A stretch of DNA of 64,000 bases from Micropterix aruncella. Its lineage: Eukaryota; Arthropoda; Insecta; Lepidoptera; Micropterigidae. The notes below the pieces were generated by a model that did no database searches, was not told the DNA's origin, and worked only from the letters and a program-made list of their open reading frames with translations. How positions within the stretch are numbered: the first letter of the stretch is position 1; each line of letters starts with the position of its first letter. The position numbers were made by a program, and so were the translations under genes. Shown piece by piece: positions 34,460 to 46,370 of this stretch. The stretch spans positions 7,323,024-7,387,023 of the forward strand of contig OX155967.1 of the NCBI GenBank assembly GCA_944548615.1. The letters are read 5' to 3'.

Positions 34460-35472
34460 ACTTATTTTATTTTTTATTTTATTTTATTTTCTTAAGGATA
34501 ACTTACAGCCAATAATTTTGTAGTGAACAATAATAGGAAGCTTAGAGCCATTTACAAGTTACCACTGATAATGACAATAATAATAACGTGAATTTAGAAC
34601 TGATATTAAGTATAAAGAAGATATTAAACAAGAAGATAAATTGTACATTAGAAAACATGTTGACATAAACAAGACTGTAATAAAAGAAGGAAATGCTAAG
34701 CCTGGTCATCACAAAATCGCCCTACAACCTGCTTCCTTATAGTATCTATATTCGTGAAAAAGGGGTCAATATCAATGTCAGCATTCAGGGTGTTGAAAGT
34801 TTCGCATACCCTTATAAAATAGGAATTACGCCTGTATTTGGTTTTAAAGACAGGTACGTGAAGGGGTGCCCTATTTCTAAGTGCCCGGCTAGGAGTGCGG
34901 AGAGATATTTTAGATAATAGTTCAGGACAATCAATCGAGCCATTTAAAATTCTTAGTAAAAGTGAGATGTCAGCTATGTTTCTTCGCAAAGCCAATGGCA
35001 GCAAATGATGGCGGATACAACGAGAATAGTAGTCTGGATCACGTATACGACATTTATATTCTATGTAGCGTAGAAATTTTCTTTGGATGGCCTCTATTCT
35101 CGATGCATACACCTCGTAACAAGGGTTCCATAACTGGGATGCATATTCAAGATGACTGCGGACGTAGGCACAATAGAGAATTTTTATGGTTTTTATGTTA
35201 TTGAAGTGTTCGCTGGATCGTATAATAAATCCTAGGGCTTTAAACGCTTTCGCAACAATACTGTCGATGTGGGCATCAAATAGCAGTTTGGAGTCGAGTG
35301 TAACACCCAGATCCTTAATCTTAGTTACCCTACTCAAAGCAGAGTTATTGAGAAAATAAGAAGAGGAAGAAGGGTTATTTTTACGACTAAAAGTAATGGT
35401 AGAGCATTTGGCAACATTGAGGTCTAATTTGTTGGCAGTGCAATAGCTATTCCATATAGAAAATACGACCAA
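34460..35472 (-). pseudogene. LINE C-terminal half, long open frame (258 codons)
   Basis: An uninterrupted frame from 35472 to 34696 reads LDLNVAKCSTITFSRK, IKDLGVTLDSKLLFDAHID, YCAYVRSHLEYASQLWNP, IQRKFLRYIEYK, RRNIADISLLLRILNG and PFFTNIDTIRKQVVGRF, ending at a stop. This is the thumb/connection region after the FADD motif of a Jockey/CR1-like LINE (N..KC....F / lGv.lD..l.F..Hi / YG..lWnP / iQrkfLr.i). The 3' region ends in AAAAT repeats at about 34462-34495. It has no stops or frameshifts, so it is among the youngest insertions here. The reverse-transcriptase active site lies upstream and is truncated. Confidence 0.8.
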
Positions 35473-36035
35473 AGTATCATTCCTCGAGTGATCACGTCCC
35501 CCAAGACAGCGACGGCTACACCCGGCACCACTCTCACGAGTCAGGTCAACGGGCCCGGCTTCTTGGGTACCTCTTCCTTCCTTTCCTTATATCGAGGCGA
35601 GAAGCATCAGTCTGCACTCCCACAGACTCGAGCCGTGCCAAGTTAATTAGACGTAATTGATTGATGAATGACGTGACTCCCTGGTATAAAACTACAAAAT
35701 TAGGCATTTTAGTAAATATTTAAAAAATATATTTGCATATTTTCTGCGTTTTACGATAACCCCCCCCCCCCCCCCCCCGCCCCCCAGCCCGTGACGCAAT
35801 GCTTAACAAGCATGCTTGATCGTCTAGAGTCTAGAGAGCCCTTAACAACGTTTGTGAGACGCGTGTTTCCAAAATCGGCATAGGATTGTGCTGTCGAAGA
35901 TCACATTATGGTAGGATATTGCATATCAGAGTAAATGGAACTTTTCGTGTACCTACTTGGCCAACAGCACAATCAACAAAAATAAACATTCCGCCGTCCT
36001 GCGTCTGCCTAACTTGGTAGTTCCCGTCTACCTAT
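35473..36035. other. Unassigned stretch
   Basis: GC-richer first 180 bp (CAGCGACGGCTACACCCGGC, AGTCTGCACTCCCACAGACT), then AT-rich sequence and a poly-C tract. No frame or element recognised. Confidence 0.3.
35760..35785. repeat. Poly-C tract
   Basis: About 19 consecutive C, one G, then six C. Exact length may be an assembly estimate. Confidence 0.9.
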
Positions 36036-36039
36036 TCTT

Positions 36040-36165
36040 CATCGATTTCGTAGGGTTATTTATTGCATTCAAAAATAACATTTTCTGCTGGGTCACCATT
36101 TGCCATGGGATACAATTAAAAGAATTATCATTTAAACTCTTTCGATCGAACGCAATAACAAAACA
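36040..36165 (+). mobile_element. SINE fragment (3' part)
   Basis: CTGGGTCACCATTTGCCATG, GGATACAATTAAAAGAATTA and TCGAACGCAATAACAA match the 3' part of the tRNA-like element at 49610-49743. The tRNA-like head is missing. Confidence 0.5.
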
Positions 36166-36205
36166 TACACTTACATAAAACGTTATATAGGTACACACAT
36201 ACATA

Positions 36206-37800
36206 CGAGGTGTGGCAATTAAATTCCGAGAATTTAGTTGCTGCGTGCGAACCGGCGACACTGCATGACTGGCGCGCATGCGCCTGGTTAGTTAGGTCTT
36301 TCCACTCAGTCGCAGTGAAGATCGCACGTCTAGTTCGTTTTTTACGGGTGTTCTTCGGAGACAAGTTTTTTAACTCGGTCGCAGAAATACCTTACTCAGT
36401 TTTGAAGCAACGTGCTGTGATCCAATTTTTTGTCATAGCTGGTGAAAATCCTGCAGCAATCTTACGAAAATTACGGCCGGTGTATGCAGATGATGGTGTG
36501 TCACAATCCTGTGTATTTGAATGGGCAAAACGGTTCAAAATGGTCGTGAATCGTTGGATGACGATCCGCGGTCAGGAGCGCCAATTTCTTCGAGAGCTTG
36601 TCCTGTCTGACCATCGCCTAACCCTTCGTGGGTTATTATATGAGTTAAATATATAGGAAATATATTTATCCTACTAATATTATAAACGCGAAAGTTTGTA
36701 TGTATGTATGGATGTTTGTTACTCTTTCACGCAAAAACTACTAAATGGATTTTGATGAAACTTTACAATAATATAGCTTACACATCAGAATAACACATAG
36801 GCTATAATTTATAAAGATATAGTGTGAATTATCTAAAATATAACGATAACTGTCAAGTAAGTAGGAAAAAATCTAAGAAATTGACATTCGAAATTTAAAT
36901 TCTATCCTACTACTAATATTATAAACGCGAAAGTTTGTATGTATGTAAGGATGTTTGTTACTCTTTCACGCAAAAACTACTGAATGGATTTTGATGAAAC
37001 TTTACAATAATATAGCTTACACATCAGAATAACACATATGCTATAATTTATAAAGATATAGTGTGAATTATCTAAAATATAACGATAACTGTCAAGTAAG
37101 TAGGAAAAAATCTAAGAAATTGACATTCGAAATTTAAATTCTATCCTACTATCCTACTAATATTATAAACGCGAAAGTTTGTATGTATGTATGGATGTTT
37201 GTTACTCTTTCACGCAAAAACTACTGAATGGATTTTGATGAAACTTTAAAATAATATAGCTTACATATCAGAATAACACATAGGCTATAATTTATAAAGA
37301 TATATGGTTTTCTATCAACATTATCACAATTTTCTATCACCACGCGGGTGAAACCGCTGGGCGCAGCTAGTATTAAATAAAGAAACAATTGGGAAGATGT
37401 TACAGGAAAAATTGAATATGTGAAAGCTCTGTACGAAGATGGTACCCAAAATTCTCACAATCCAACAACAATAATTGTCAAAAAAAAGTATCCCAATGTT
37501 ACCACATCCACCCTATGCCCCCGACTTGCCTCCCTGAGACTTCTTGTTTACTAAAATGAAGAGTCACCTCAAAGGAACCCACCATGGCACCGTAGAGGCT
37601 GTCCAGGAAACTGCGATCGTCGCCTTGAAAGGCCTTCATTTAGAGTACTACCAAGGCTGCTTCCAATCGTGGGAGAAACTTTGGAAACATTGTTCTGGGT
37701 TAGGAGGCGACACTGTGAAGGCAGTTAATAAAGTTTGGTTGCTAGCTTGATTTGTCTGTATTTTATTTACAAATTCTCGGAATTTAATTGCCACGCCTCG
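36206..37800 (+). pseudogene. mariner element, inactive, with nested insertion
   Basis: Terminal inverted repeats of about 30 bp (CGAGGTGTGGCAATTAAATT; complement of right end CGAGGCGTGGCAATTAAATT) with TA outside both ends (36204-36205, 37801-37802). The N-terminal part (about 36400-36600) reads LKQRAVIQFFVIAGENPAAI, VYADDGVSQSCVFEWAKRF and RLTLRGLLYEL, the helix-turn-helix DNA-binding region. The C-terminal part (about 37510-37750) reads PPYAPDLPP, a TGA stop, DFLLFTKMKSHLKGT and SWEKLWKHCSGLGGD. PD supplies the third catalytic Asp of a DD34D transposase. The middle, with the first two Asp, is deleted or unrecognisable. A Helitron-like element occupies 36669-37370. Cut-and-paste transposition would need protein from another copy. 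Confidence 0.85.
36669..37370 (+). mobile_element. Helitron-like element 3, triplicated 5' region, inside mariner
   Basis: Starts TCCTACTAATATTATAAACG at 36669, again at 36905 (TCCTACTACTAATATTATAA) and 37152. The three units are about 236, 247 and 219 bp, and the first two are nearly identical. Only the last has the 3' terminus: CGCGGGTGAAACCGC hairpin, then GGCGCAGCTAG before T. It has no coding. Tandem 5' ends are known for Helitrons with bypassed termination. Confidence 0.85.
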
Positions 37801-37802
37801 TA

Positions 37803-40240
37803 CATACACTTCATAATTGGGTTTTTTGTAGGAGACTGTCGTAGATAATAAACCCGCCCATTGCGAAGTTTCACGATAAAGAATAACAACAATATAATAA
37901 CTACGAAATCATTCCGTAGACCTTACACAGTAACCATTCCGGCAGATCATATTTTTGTAAGTACAAATTCACACAGCGACCTGCTGCTTTGGTCTGTATT
38001 TCTCACTTTGACTACGGCACTCTTAACTTGAATTGCTTGGAGTAATTCAGAGTTTCGCCTGCTGCTTCGCTCTGCTGCTTTTACATTTCAGCTACATTGT
38101 ACGTATTGTAAATACAATTCGATCCAATTTATAAAGGGTGACTCCTCTGAGATCTTAGGGGGATTTTCACAGGTATATCAGAGTAAAACTGTTCTTGAAA
38201 TAGTATATTCGTTCGATTAACGGGATGTTTCACAAAGAGCATTATACAGGGTCATTCAGAAGAATCGCATGGTTTTGAAATAATCTGTAAACACTTGATT
38301 TTACATGAATTCCTTATTTATTACCATTTAAATAATTGTTACAGAATGCAATTTTATTTTATTTCATATTACTATTGACGGAAAATAACATTACTTAAAT
38401 GACGTCCTCTTTATGCATTGCAAAGGAGAATGCCCATTTTGGTATAAAAAAGTACTCTTTTCAACAAATTTGTATCTCCATCAAATGGCGTTTTATCTGT
38501 TCAGTGATCTCATCAGAGTCTTTGTAGAAAATACCATCGAAAACGGTTTCCGCGTTTCAGAAATATTAACAAAATAAAATGGACTTATTTTGAGGTTTGT
38601 TTCAGTAACATAATAATATTTAAAAAAATGATAACAGATAAAATCTAGTATCTATTTAAAAGTTATTCTGGGGATTTCAATGGGTTTAAGATTAGTTTTG
38701 TAGGTATAGGTTGATAAAGTACCTAAAAAACTATTAATTTAATTTATTTATTTTATTCCAACTCCCTTTAAATCATCAATGTCACGTCAAGGAGACAAAA
38801 ACTAGGGGGGAAAGGATGCCGATAATAAAAAGAAATCGATTTTATTGTCATCGAATTTTTTCGACTTCTGTATATTATAAATCTTAAATAGAATGAAAAT
38901 AAAGATTGCTGAATTCAAGTTTATTTTCAAAACTATTGATTATTAATAAATAGTTCTTTATGTATAATTCCCATTCGTAACACTTTTTGTTTGAATAACG
39001 ATCGAATAAAAAGGAATAAAATATAAAGGTCATCGAATAAAAAAGATCGATGCGCGGATCGATATTGTAGACCTAGGTAATCGATAATATAATAGCATCC
39101 CTTTTCAGTAGCTTCGCACGTGACAATTATTAACAAATAAAAAAATGACGTACTGCATTAGTTGGAAGTTTTAAAGAACTAATATTTCATTAAAAAAATA
39201 ACCCCGAAACAAATAGTCACGAAACTTTTGAGAAATTATGTTTTTATTTTAGCTATAATGTAGTAATATTTTTTTTCAAAATACAATCTTCATTTTGATT
39301 GTACTATGCATGGTCATTCTCCTTTCAAGCCTATATTCGAAGTTGGTCATACTTATCTTCCTGCGTTTCCTAATCGATTCTCTGCAATTCACGTTCACCC
39401 AACTTTTAAAAACTTGCTATCTTTTACGGATATACATTTAAATCTAGTCGTAAAACGCGCCTTACCGAACTGTTGCCCATTCTCAAAGAGACAGTGTTGT
39501 TGGAAACAGAACAACGCGGTTGGTCGATATCCTGAACGTCAGGCAATGGACTGTATTTAAAATTAAGGTGTGGTGGGCGCTGAACAGCCACAGTGGAAAT
39601 AGATCCAGGATTAAGAAAAGGAGTACCTCAAAAAACCGCTTCCTTCCTGATCTTCTCTGGCTGCCTCGCTGATGGGTAGCTACCCAGACGCTGGTGCTGA
39701 TCCCGATGACAAACTCCCTAAATGCACGGCACTTCCGAGGTTATTTTTTGGTGATTTTTCTCTCTCGGATAGACGGGATTTCACGACGTGCGATACGATC
39801 CGCAGCGCGTAAATTTTATCACTGAATCGTCGACCGCGCAGATGGTCCGAGCGATGACTTTTCGTAGGTACTTATTTTATTATAACAGGGTAGGAATAAA
39901 ATATTGGAAAGCATTTATTTAGGATTTGGGAGGAATAAGAATTAAGGATACACCAGGCGTGTCCAGCGGTCTCCTCAATATTGCCGCCCTCCTCGTCAAT
40001 GTTTTCTGGTGCCCGCTTAGTACGAACGGGACCTGGCAGATAAAGTCGAGCTGCAGTTCCTGACCCTTATGATTCCCTGCAGCTTGGGCCGAATGGCCTG
40101 TCAGTGTTTTATTAGGTCGGCTCAACTTAAGCGTTCAGCTCGCATCCGGTAGCCTTCTCAAAGAGGGACTCAACTTGGGAGGGCCGCTATGATATATGCC
40201 TGCGCCTACAACCTGCAGTCGTAGACAGTTGGGACTGGAG
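37803..40240. other. 2.4-kb stretch without recognised elements
   Basis: Frames of 60-84 codons (38933-39136, 39306-39560, 39919-40125) show no known motif. TACAGGGTCATTCAGAAG at 38252 resembles the edge of a TA-flanked transposon, but no inverted partner was found. 39900-40240 is GC-richer and may be an old repeat. It could be unique host intergenic or intronic DNA. Confidence 0.35.
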
Positions 40241-40249
40241 GTTTCGAAC

Positions 40250-40326
40250 CGGGGGAAACAGAACGAACAATATCGTTAAAACTTTCTGAGGTGACGGTTT
40301 CGCCCGTTGTAGTCGACAGCTCTAGT
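40250..40326 (-). mobile_element. Retroposon A copy 7, 5' end only
   Basis: On the minus strand: flank ATACA, then ACTAGAGCTGTCGACTACAA, CGGGCGAAACCGTCACCTCA and a GTTCTGTTTCCC block where similarity stops. It is 3'-truncated, unlike ordinary LINE products. Confidence 0.65.
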
Positions 40327-41566
<1,240 letters not shown>

Positions 41567-41584
41567 TTATAGAGTATTAGACTA

Positions 41585-41612
41585 ATCAACGTTGTTGTAG
41601 TACAACGTTGAT
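41585..41612. other. Perfect hairpin, 11-bp arms
   Basis: ATCAACGTTGT, six-base loop, ACAACGTTGAT. It lies between the (TA)n tract and the family F MITE. Confidence 0.7.
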
Positions 41613-41648
41613 TTGATAATCGGTAGTTATCAAATTGTATTATGTATT

Positions 41649-41947
41649 GGGCCCGATTGCGTTTCTTTGTGAACTAAAACTAAAATTAGTCCAAGCGAAC
41701 GAGACAGAGCAATACGTTAGAGCGGGATATGAAACGAAAGATCGTCGATAAATACTACCTGCCGAACTTATACTCGTCCGAATAAATTCGAGCATATTTC
41801 GTGCGGTGTAAGATTTGACCTTGGCGGGCAGTTTTAATGCGAAAAAGTGACAATCGGTCATCTCACACTCTGCTCTAGCGTATTGCCCTGTCTCGTTCAC
41901 TCGGACTAATTTCCGATTTTAGTTCACGAAGAAACGCAATCGAGCCC
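41649..41947. mobile_element. Family F foldback MITE (299 bp)
   Basis: Inverted repeats of about 85 bp start GGGCCCGATTGCGTTTCTTT and (complement of right end) GGGCTCGATTGCGTTTCTTC, continuing through AATTAGTCC...GAACGAGACAG and AGCAATACG(T/C)TAGAGC. ATT occurs on both sides (41646-41648, 41948-41950). Three-base duplication and GGGC ends suggest PIF/Harbinger, tentatively. The single copy is noncoding. Confidence 0.75.
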
Positions 41948-42214
41948 ATTGTAGTAATAAATTGAAGTTACTGAAATTGTAGTTACTACAGAGTTAAGCA
42001 AATTATTAATTTATTATTATTATATACAATATGATGACTTCGTAGTATGGCGGCGCACTGTTATTGGCGCTCTGAACACGAATACTCGGTATAAAATAAT
42101 TACAACAAACGAATTATTAAATCATATTATGCTCTTATCATTTTAATATTATTTACATAAAGATGTAATTTTTTATTATGGTAAAAAACACGTATTTAAT
42201 CTTTAGTAAATAAA

Positions 42215-42825
42215 ATAAAATACAAACGGAGCTGCCATGGAATTCACCGACCGGAGTCGGGCCCATCATAATACTATATATTTTTTTTTTACACTTCTGC
42301 GGGGTGAGCAGTGGATTTCGGACTTACGAACCGGCTGTGGTAGGTTTAGGACAGCTGTATTGCCACATGTGAGCGTGCACCTTACCACCCATTCACTCCC
42401 CCTTCGAAGCCATAGAATTTGAGATGCAGAAATCGCGGTTTTAGATAATTTTTCTAGAAAGGAGTTGATTATTTTCCTGGAGAGACCAAGATCTTTAAAG
42501 AGGTGAAACAGAGATTTAGCTGGCAGGCCACGAGCGCCTACTTCCACCGCGTGAAGGTGAACAGTGAAGCCGTTCCGGGTGACGGCATTTGCGAGGTCAT
42601 GGTATTTATTTAATTTGTACTCGTGGTCTTTTGGGATATTTGATTCCCATTGAACAGTTAATTCTACGATAAGGACCATCTTCCGAGATAGAGAGTAAAG
42701 AGTTGTATCTGGACGCAGGGCTGTGCATCCGAGACTTTCAGGGAATTTATACTGCTTAGAGACCGAATCGACCTCCATAATCCAATCTGAAGCTTTCTCG
42801 ATTATTGAGAAAGGTTTTGCAGATA
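42215..42825 (-). pseudogene. RLE-type LINE, nuclease domain, copy 2
   Basis: The frame from about 42822 to 42266 reads FSIIEKASDWIMEVDSVSKQ, ESLGCTALRPDTTLYSL, MVLIVELTVQWESNIPKDHE, YKLNKYHDLANAV, LFHLFKDLGLSRKIINSFLE. It is about 95% identical in protein to copy 1 over the shared part and keeps the PD, E and KLNKY residues of the restriction-like endonuclease. It lacks the zinc knuckle (5' truncation at about 42825) and reads past the copy 1 stop region because of changes near 42370-42290. The 3' end has the same CCATGGCAGCTCCGTTTGTA block and an ATTTT-repeat tail. Confidence 0.75.
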
Positions 42826-43155
42826 GATAACATTCTATCTCCGTATTATCATTAATCATAATTAGTAGTATTTCTGTGATGCAATCAGCCTATATAAAAA
42901 ACCGACAGATGGCACAAATAATTGAATGTTAAAATGGTTATTGTTGGTTAAATTATTGGATTTTCATAATCAATCGTTCCTTTCTGAAAAACCGTTCCAA
43001 ACCACTGAATTTGAATTTTAATTCGGTTTGGATTGGTTGTATTATAGATAGCCAAGTTAATTGCTATTAGTTTGGCCGTGAATGCTATCAGCGCCACCTG
43101 CAATTCGGCGTCTCGGAATGGTTACTAAATTGTTGTATAGAGTTGCGCAGTCTAA
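42826..43155. other. Unassigned stretch
   Basis: About 330 bp between RLE copy 2 and a Helitron-like fragment; AT-rich, nothing recognised. Confidence 0.3.
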
Positions 43156-43370
43156 TCTGTACTAATATTATAGAGAAGTAATGTTTGTAAGTTTGTATGA
43201 TTGTATGTTTGTATGTTTGTAAGTTTGTCATCCGATTTCGAAAATTCTCTCATTAATGGAAAGCTCCGTTTTCAAAGAGTGCTATAGGCTATATTTTATT
43301 GGGAGAAATATTGGTTTTCAATACGAATTCACGATATTTGTAAATCAAGTCGGAGAAAAATGTTTCTTCA
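43156..43370 (+). mobile_element. Helitron-like 5' fragment
   Basis: TCTGTACTAATATTATAGAG start, TGTATG repeats, GTGCTATAGGCTATATTTTA and GATATTTGTAAATCAAGTCG match the 5' part of element 2 (20693-20870). No CTAG end was found. Confidence 0.65.
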
Positions 43371-43836
43371 GAAACCTATTAAAAAACTAACTATTTAAAA
43401 ACTATAATTGAAAATTGTTGAAGGACGTTATGTTTAGAAAGAAGGGAAATTGATGAAAAAATCTGACCTAACGTATCTGTACCCTCACTGAGCAAAACAG
43501 AAACAACACAATAAATAATCCCTTTTAGCTTGATGCAAATTTACTACCGTTTCGTCGAATTTAAATCTGAATGACCATTGTCGGCGTGGCATAGTTTGTC
43601 ATTCCCTAATTATTATGCAAAAGCTATCGCAACGGATAGGCCAATTAATTTATGTATTTATTCACCACCCGTCCCCTATATTTGGAAGTGAACTGATACA
43701 TAGATGCCATATTGCAACTGAAAACCACAACATTCGCTTTATTCCTGCTCTCTATGAATTTATAATAATTCGACGTGCAATGAAAAACGACGATGAGTAT
43801 AATAAAGCATACTTTTATTGAATTTTCTATTATTTT

Positions 43837-45150
43837 TACACGACCGACCGACACAAAAGGAGTGTGGTGTGTTCAGTATTCATCTATGTATGTTTTCAAT
43901 TTCTTTATTCCGCCATAACTTACGAACACTTTAACCAATATAGAAGTGTGTTGTATTGTTAGAATCTTTATGTAATCCCGAGTGTCATAGGATACATTAA
44001 CTTGCCAATCATCAAGTAAGTAGTTGTCTAAATGCCAATAAATTGCATTAAATATATCGTATTTATCGTCAAATAAAATGTATTATTGAGTACATTCCGG
44101 AAATATACATGTATCTATATGGATAATTACATAAACTACAAATATTTCATAAAAAAATATAATACAATAGTTTACTTTATTTATCCGCAGTCGTGTTTTT
44201 TATTATTTTTACACGACTACTCAAATAAAGGAGTGTTAAGTTTTTAGGATTTATCTATGTATATTTTCCATTTCTTAATTCCACCATAACTTTTAAACGG
44301 TTAGAATCGTTATGTCATCTCGAGAGTCATAGGGTACCTTAACTGTCCAAATATCAAATAAGTAGTTGTATAAATGTCCAAATGTCAATAAATTCCAATA
44401 AATATATCATCTTTATCGTCAAATAAAAGGTCTGATTGAGTACAGGGGCGGACCGTGCGTTTGTGGGGCCCTGGGCTAACTATTACTTGGGGGCCTGCCG
44501 AATTATTCAACTAATTGCCATTTTGTCAAAAAACTTTTTTTGATAATGATGTCTAGGTCACTAGGTACGCAATATAGGAAAGAAAGAGGACAATACAATA
44601 TTTTATTTGTTTAATATGACAGACACACAAACACAACTGTAACACATTTAACATTTCACTAAAAATAGACAAATCGATTAGCGTAAGAAAACATTGCTAC
44701 TAAACAACATTAATACTAATGCTATTGCTACTAAACAATATTAAACTAAACAATATTAACACTAATTGTAATAATATATTAATAAGTAGCTTATTTAAGC
44801 AAGTATTGATATTAATTGTAAGGCTACTTAATATAAGTAAAATTTAAACAAACATTCATTACTAGTTACCTATTGACAAGGCACTAGCCTCGCTAGGAAC
44901 TCGGTTCACAATATTGTCCATTGTTTTCAATGGAGGCTGGGGCCCTTTATATCCACGGGGCCCTGGGCTGTAGCCCAAAAAGCCCTTATATAGATCCGCC
45001 CCTGGTTGAGTACATTCCGGAAATATACATGTATCTATATGAATATATATACGTAAACAACAAGTATTTGATTAAAAACCGTAACAAAAATAATTATTAA
45101 CACAATAGTACATTTTATATATCAGTAGTCGTGTTTTTTAATCTTTTTAA
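43837..45150 (+). repeat. Family J, tandem copies 2 and 3
   Basis: Copy 2 runs about 43837-44200 (GGAGTGTGGTGTGTTCAG, AATCCCGAGTGTCATAGGAT, CAAATAAAATGTATTATTGA, CGCAGTCGTGTTTTTTATTA). Copy 3 starts at about 44205 and finishes at about 45150 after a 562-bp hAT-like insertion. Each unit starts near CACGACT and ends at AGTCGTGTTTTT, so the termini are short inverted repeats (CACGACT/AGTCGTG). Confidence 0.65.
44443..45004. mobile_element. hAT-like MITE in family J (562 bp)
   Basis: Ends CAGGGGCGGACC and (complement of right end) CAGGGGCGGATC, followed by GGGCCCTGGGCT-like subterminal repeats. The 8-bp flanks ATTGAGTA (44435-44442) and GTTGAGTA (45005-45012) match at 7 of 8. 8-bp duplications and CAGGGG ends are typical of hAT. 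Removing it restores the family J sequence TGATTGAGTACATTCCGG. Confidence 0.85.
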
Positions 45151-45868
45151 TCATAATAATAATAATAAAGCGCTTTATTCGTACGAAAAGGCGAGCTTAT
45201 TTCCTGCAGGCAATATTTTAGAGCTAACGTATACTATTATATGATTTTATTTACGAGTAGATGTTACGTAACCTAACCTATATATGGAGTATTAAAAATA
45301 CAAAAAGACGATATAAAGAAATATATATTTAACTATTTGTGGGCACATGATGTGCCACACCAAATAAATCTAACACCTATAAGGACGGTAAGGTTTAAAA
45401 ATGAGGAGAAGGAGAAGGAAAAGGGAATTTATGTGGAAGATTTCAAATGTTCTCTGAGTCTTGATATTCTTGGCGCGGTTCACGCATTTTTCGGCAAAGC
45501 ATCCCAAAGACGGGCTCCATACACAGTGAAAGAGAATGAGAAGAAGTCAGTACTTTGTGGGATAGAGAGTAGCAGGTTATCTTTTGATCTCAGAGGGCGT
45601 CCGTGAGCCGATAGTGAAGTAAATCTGCCGGTAAGATAATTGGGAGCAAAGCCGTCGAAGATCTTGATCAGCATACATATAACTGTCATGTCTATTTTCT
45701 CCCGGGTCGACAGCCAGTGAAGCTTCTCTCTGTACTCCGTGATGTGGTCAAATTTTCTGAGGCCATGGATATAACAAATTCAGACATTTGGAGACGCTCA
45801 ACTTTGGTGGATAACTCCTCTGTGAGGTCGAGAAATGCGACATCTCCATAATCCAGAAGAGGGAAAAC
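45150..45868 (-). pseudogene. LINE-C C-terminal remnant, copy 1
   Basis: The minus strand from 45868 to about 45420 reads, across several frame breaks, LLDYGDVAFLDLTEE, KVERLQ, IKIFDGFAPNYLTGRFTSLS, RPLRSKDNLLLSIPQS and FSFTVYGARLWDALPKN. The same order occurs, less damaged, at 52868-53612. The family is Jockey/CR1-like (yLt.RF / R..LlLsiP / ARLWN.LP). The 3' end has TTATTGCCTGCAGGCAATA-like sequence and a TTA-repeat tail near 45150-45170. 5'-truncated next to a mariner fragment. Confidence 0.7.
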
Positions 45869-45879
45869 TTTTTAATGTA

Positions 45880-46370
45880 TTTACTTGTTCGACATAGTTA
45901 CCGATACAGTTACACTTGATATATTTTTTGTCTAAACATAAAATACCCTTCCTGAAACTCTTCATCTCGTTCACTTAAACATTCCTGCACTACTGCTACC
46001 ACCGCGTCATCATCTTCAAATTTTCAACCTCTCAGATGTTTCTTTAACATCGGAAATATATAGAAATCACTAGGGGTAATGCCGGTCAGTATGGAGGATG
46101 TTCCAATACTTCAGAGTTAGTTTCTGCAATGGCAGCCCTAGCAATTTTGGACTTGTGTGCTGGGGCGTTATCTTGGTGAAACTAAGCAATTTTAGCAAGA
46201 ATGTTTGTTAATTTTTCACGTATTTTTTTTTTTTTTTTACTATAGTATCTCCATAATCAAGGTATACAATCATTAGGTACGACCTCTTAACTGTGCCAGA
46301 AAAGACAGCCCATAAACTTTCCGGCGGATGTGAATTTCTTAGGAGTTGGAGATGATGATCATTTTCAGGT
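45880..46370 (-). pseudogene. mariner transposase remnant
   Basis: Reading from 46370: SPTPKKFTSAGKFMGCLFW, a damaged stretch with a T run, then FHQDNAPAHKSKIARAAIAE, LEHPPY, stop, and after a frameshift PSDFYIFPMLKKHLRG and VQECLSERDEEFQEGYFMF. QDNAPAH and HPPYsPdLaPSDF carry the second and third catalytic Asp of a DD34D transposase. At least three lesions make it inactive. No terminal repeats were found, so it is an internal fragment. It differs in sequence from the 36206 element and from the 51.7 kb element. Confidence 0.75.

Noticed and set aside
38138..38600. TA-flanked transposon starting TACAGGGTCATTC
   Set aside because: No inverted partner (GAATGACCCTGTA) found downstream.
39306..39560. 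84-codon open frame as a host gene
   Set aside because: No recognisable domain, no splice context, and typical of chance frames in this window.
45337..45606. 89-codon plus-strand frame as a gene
   Set aside because: It is antisense to the LINE-C coding remnant.
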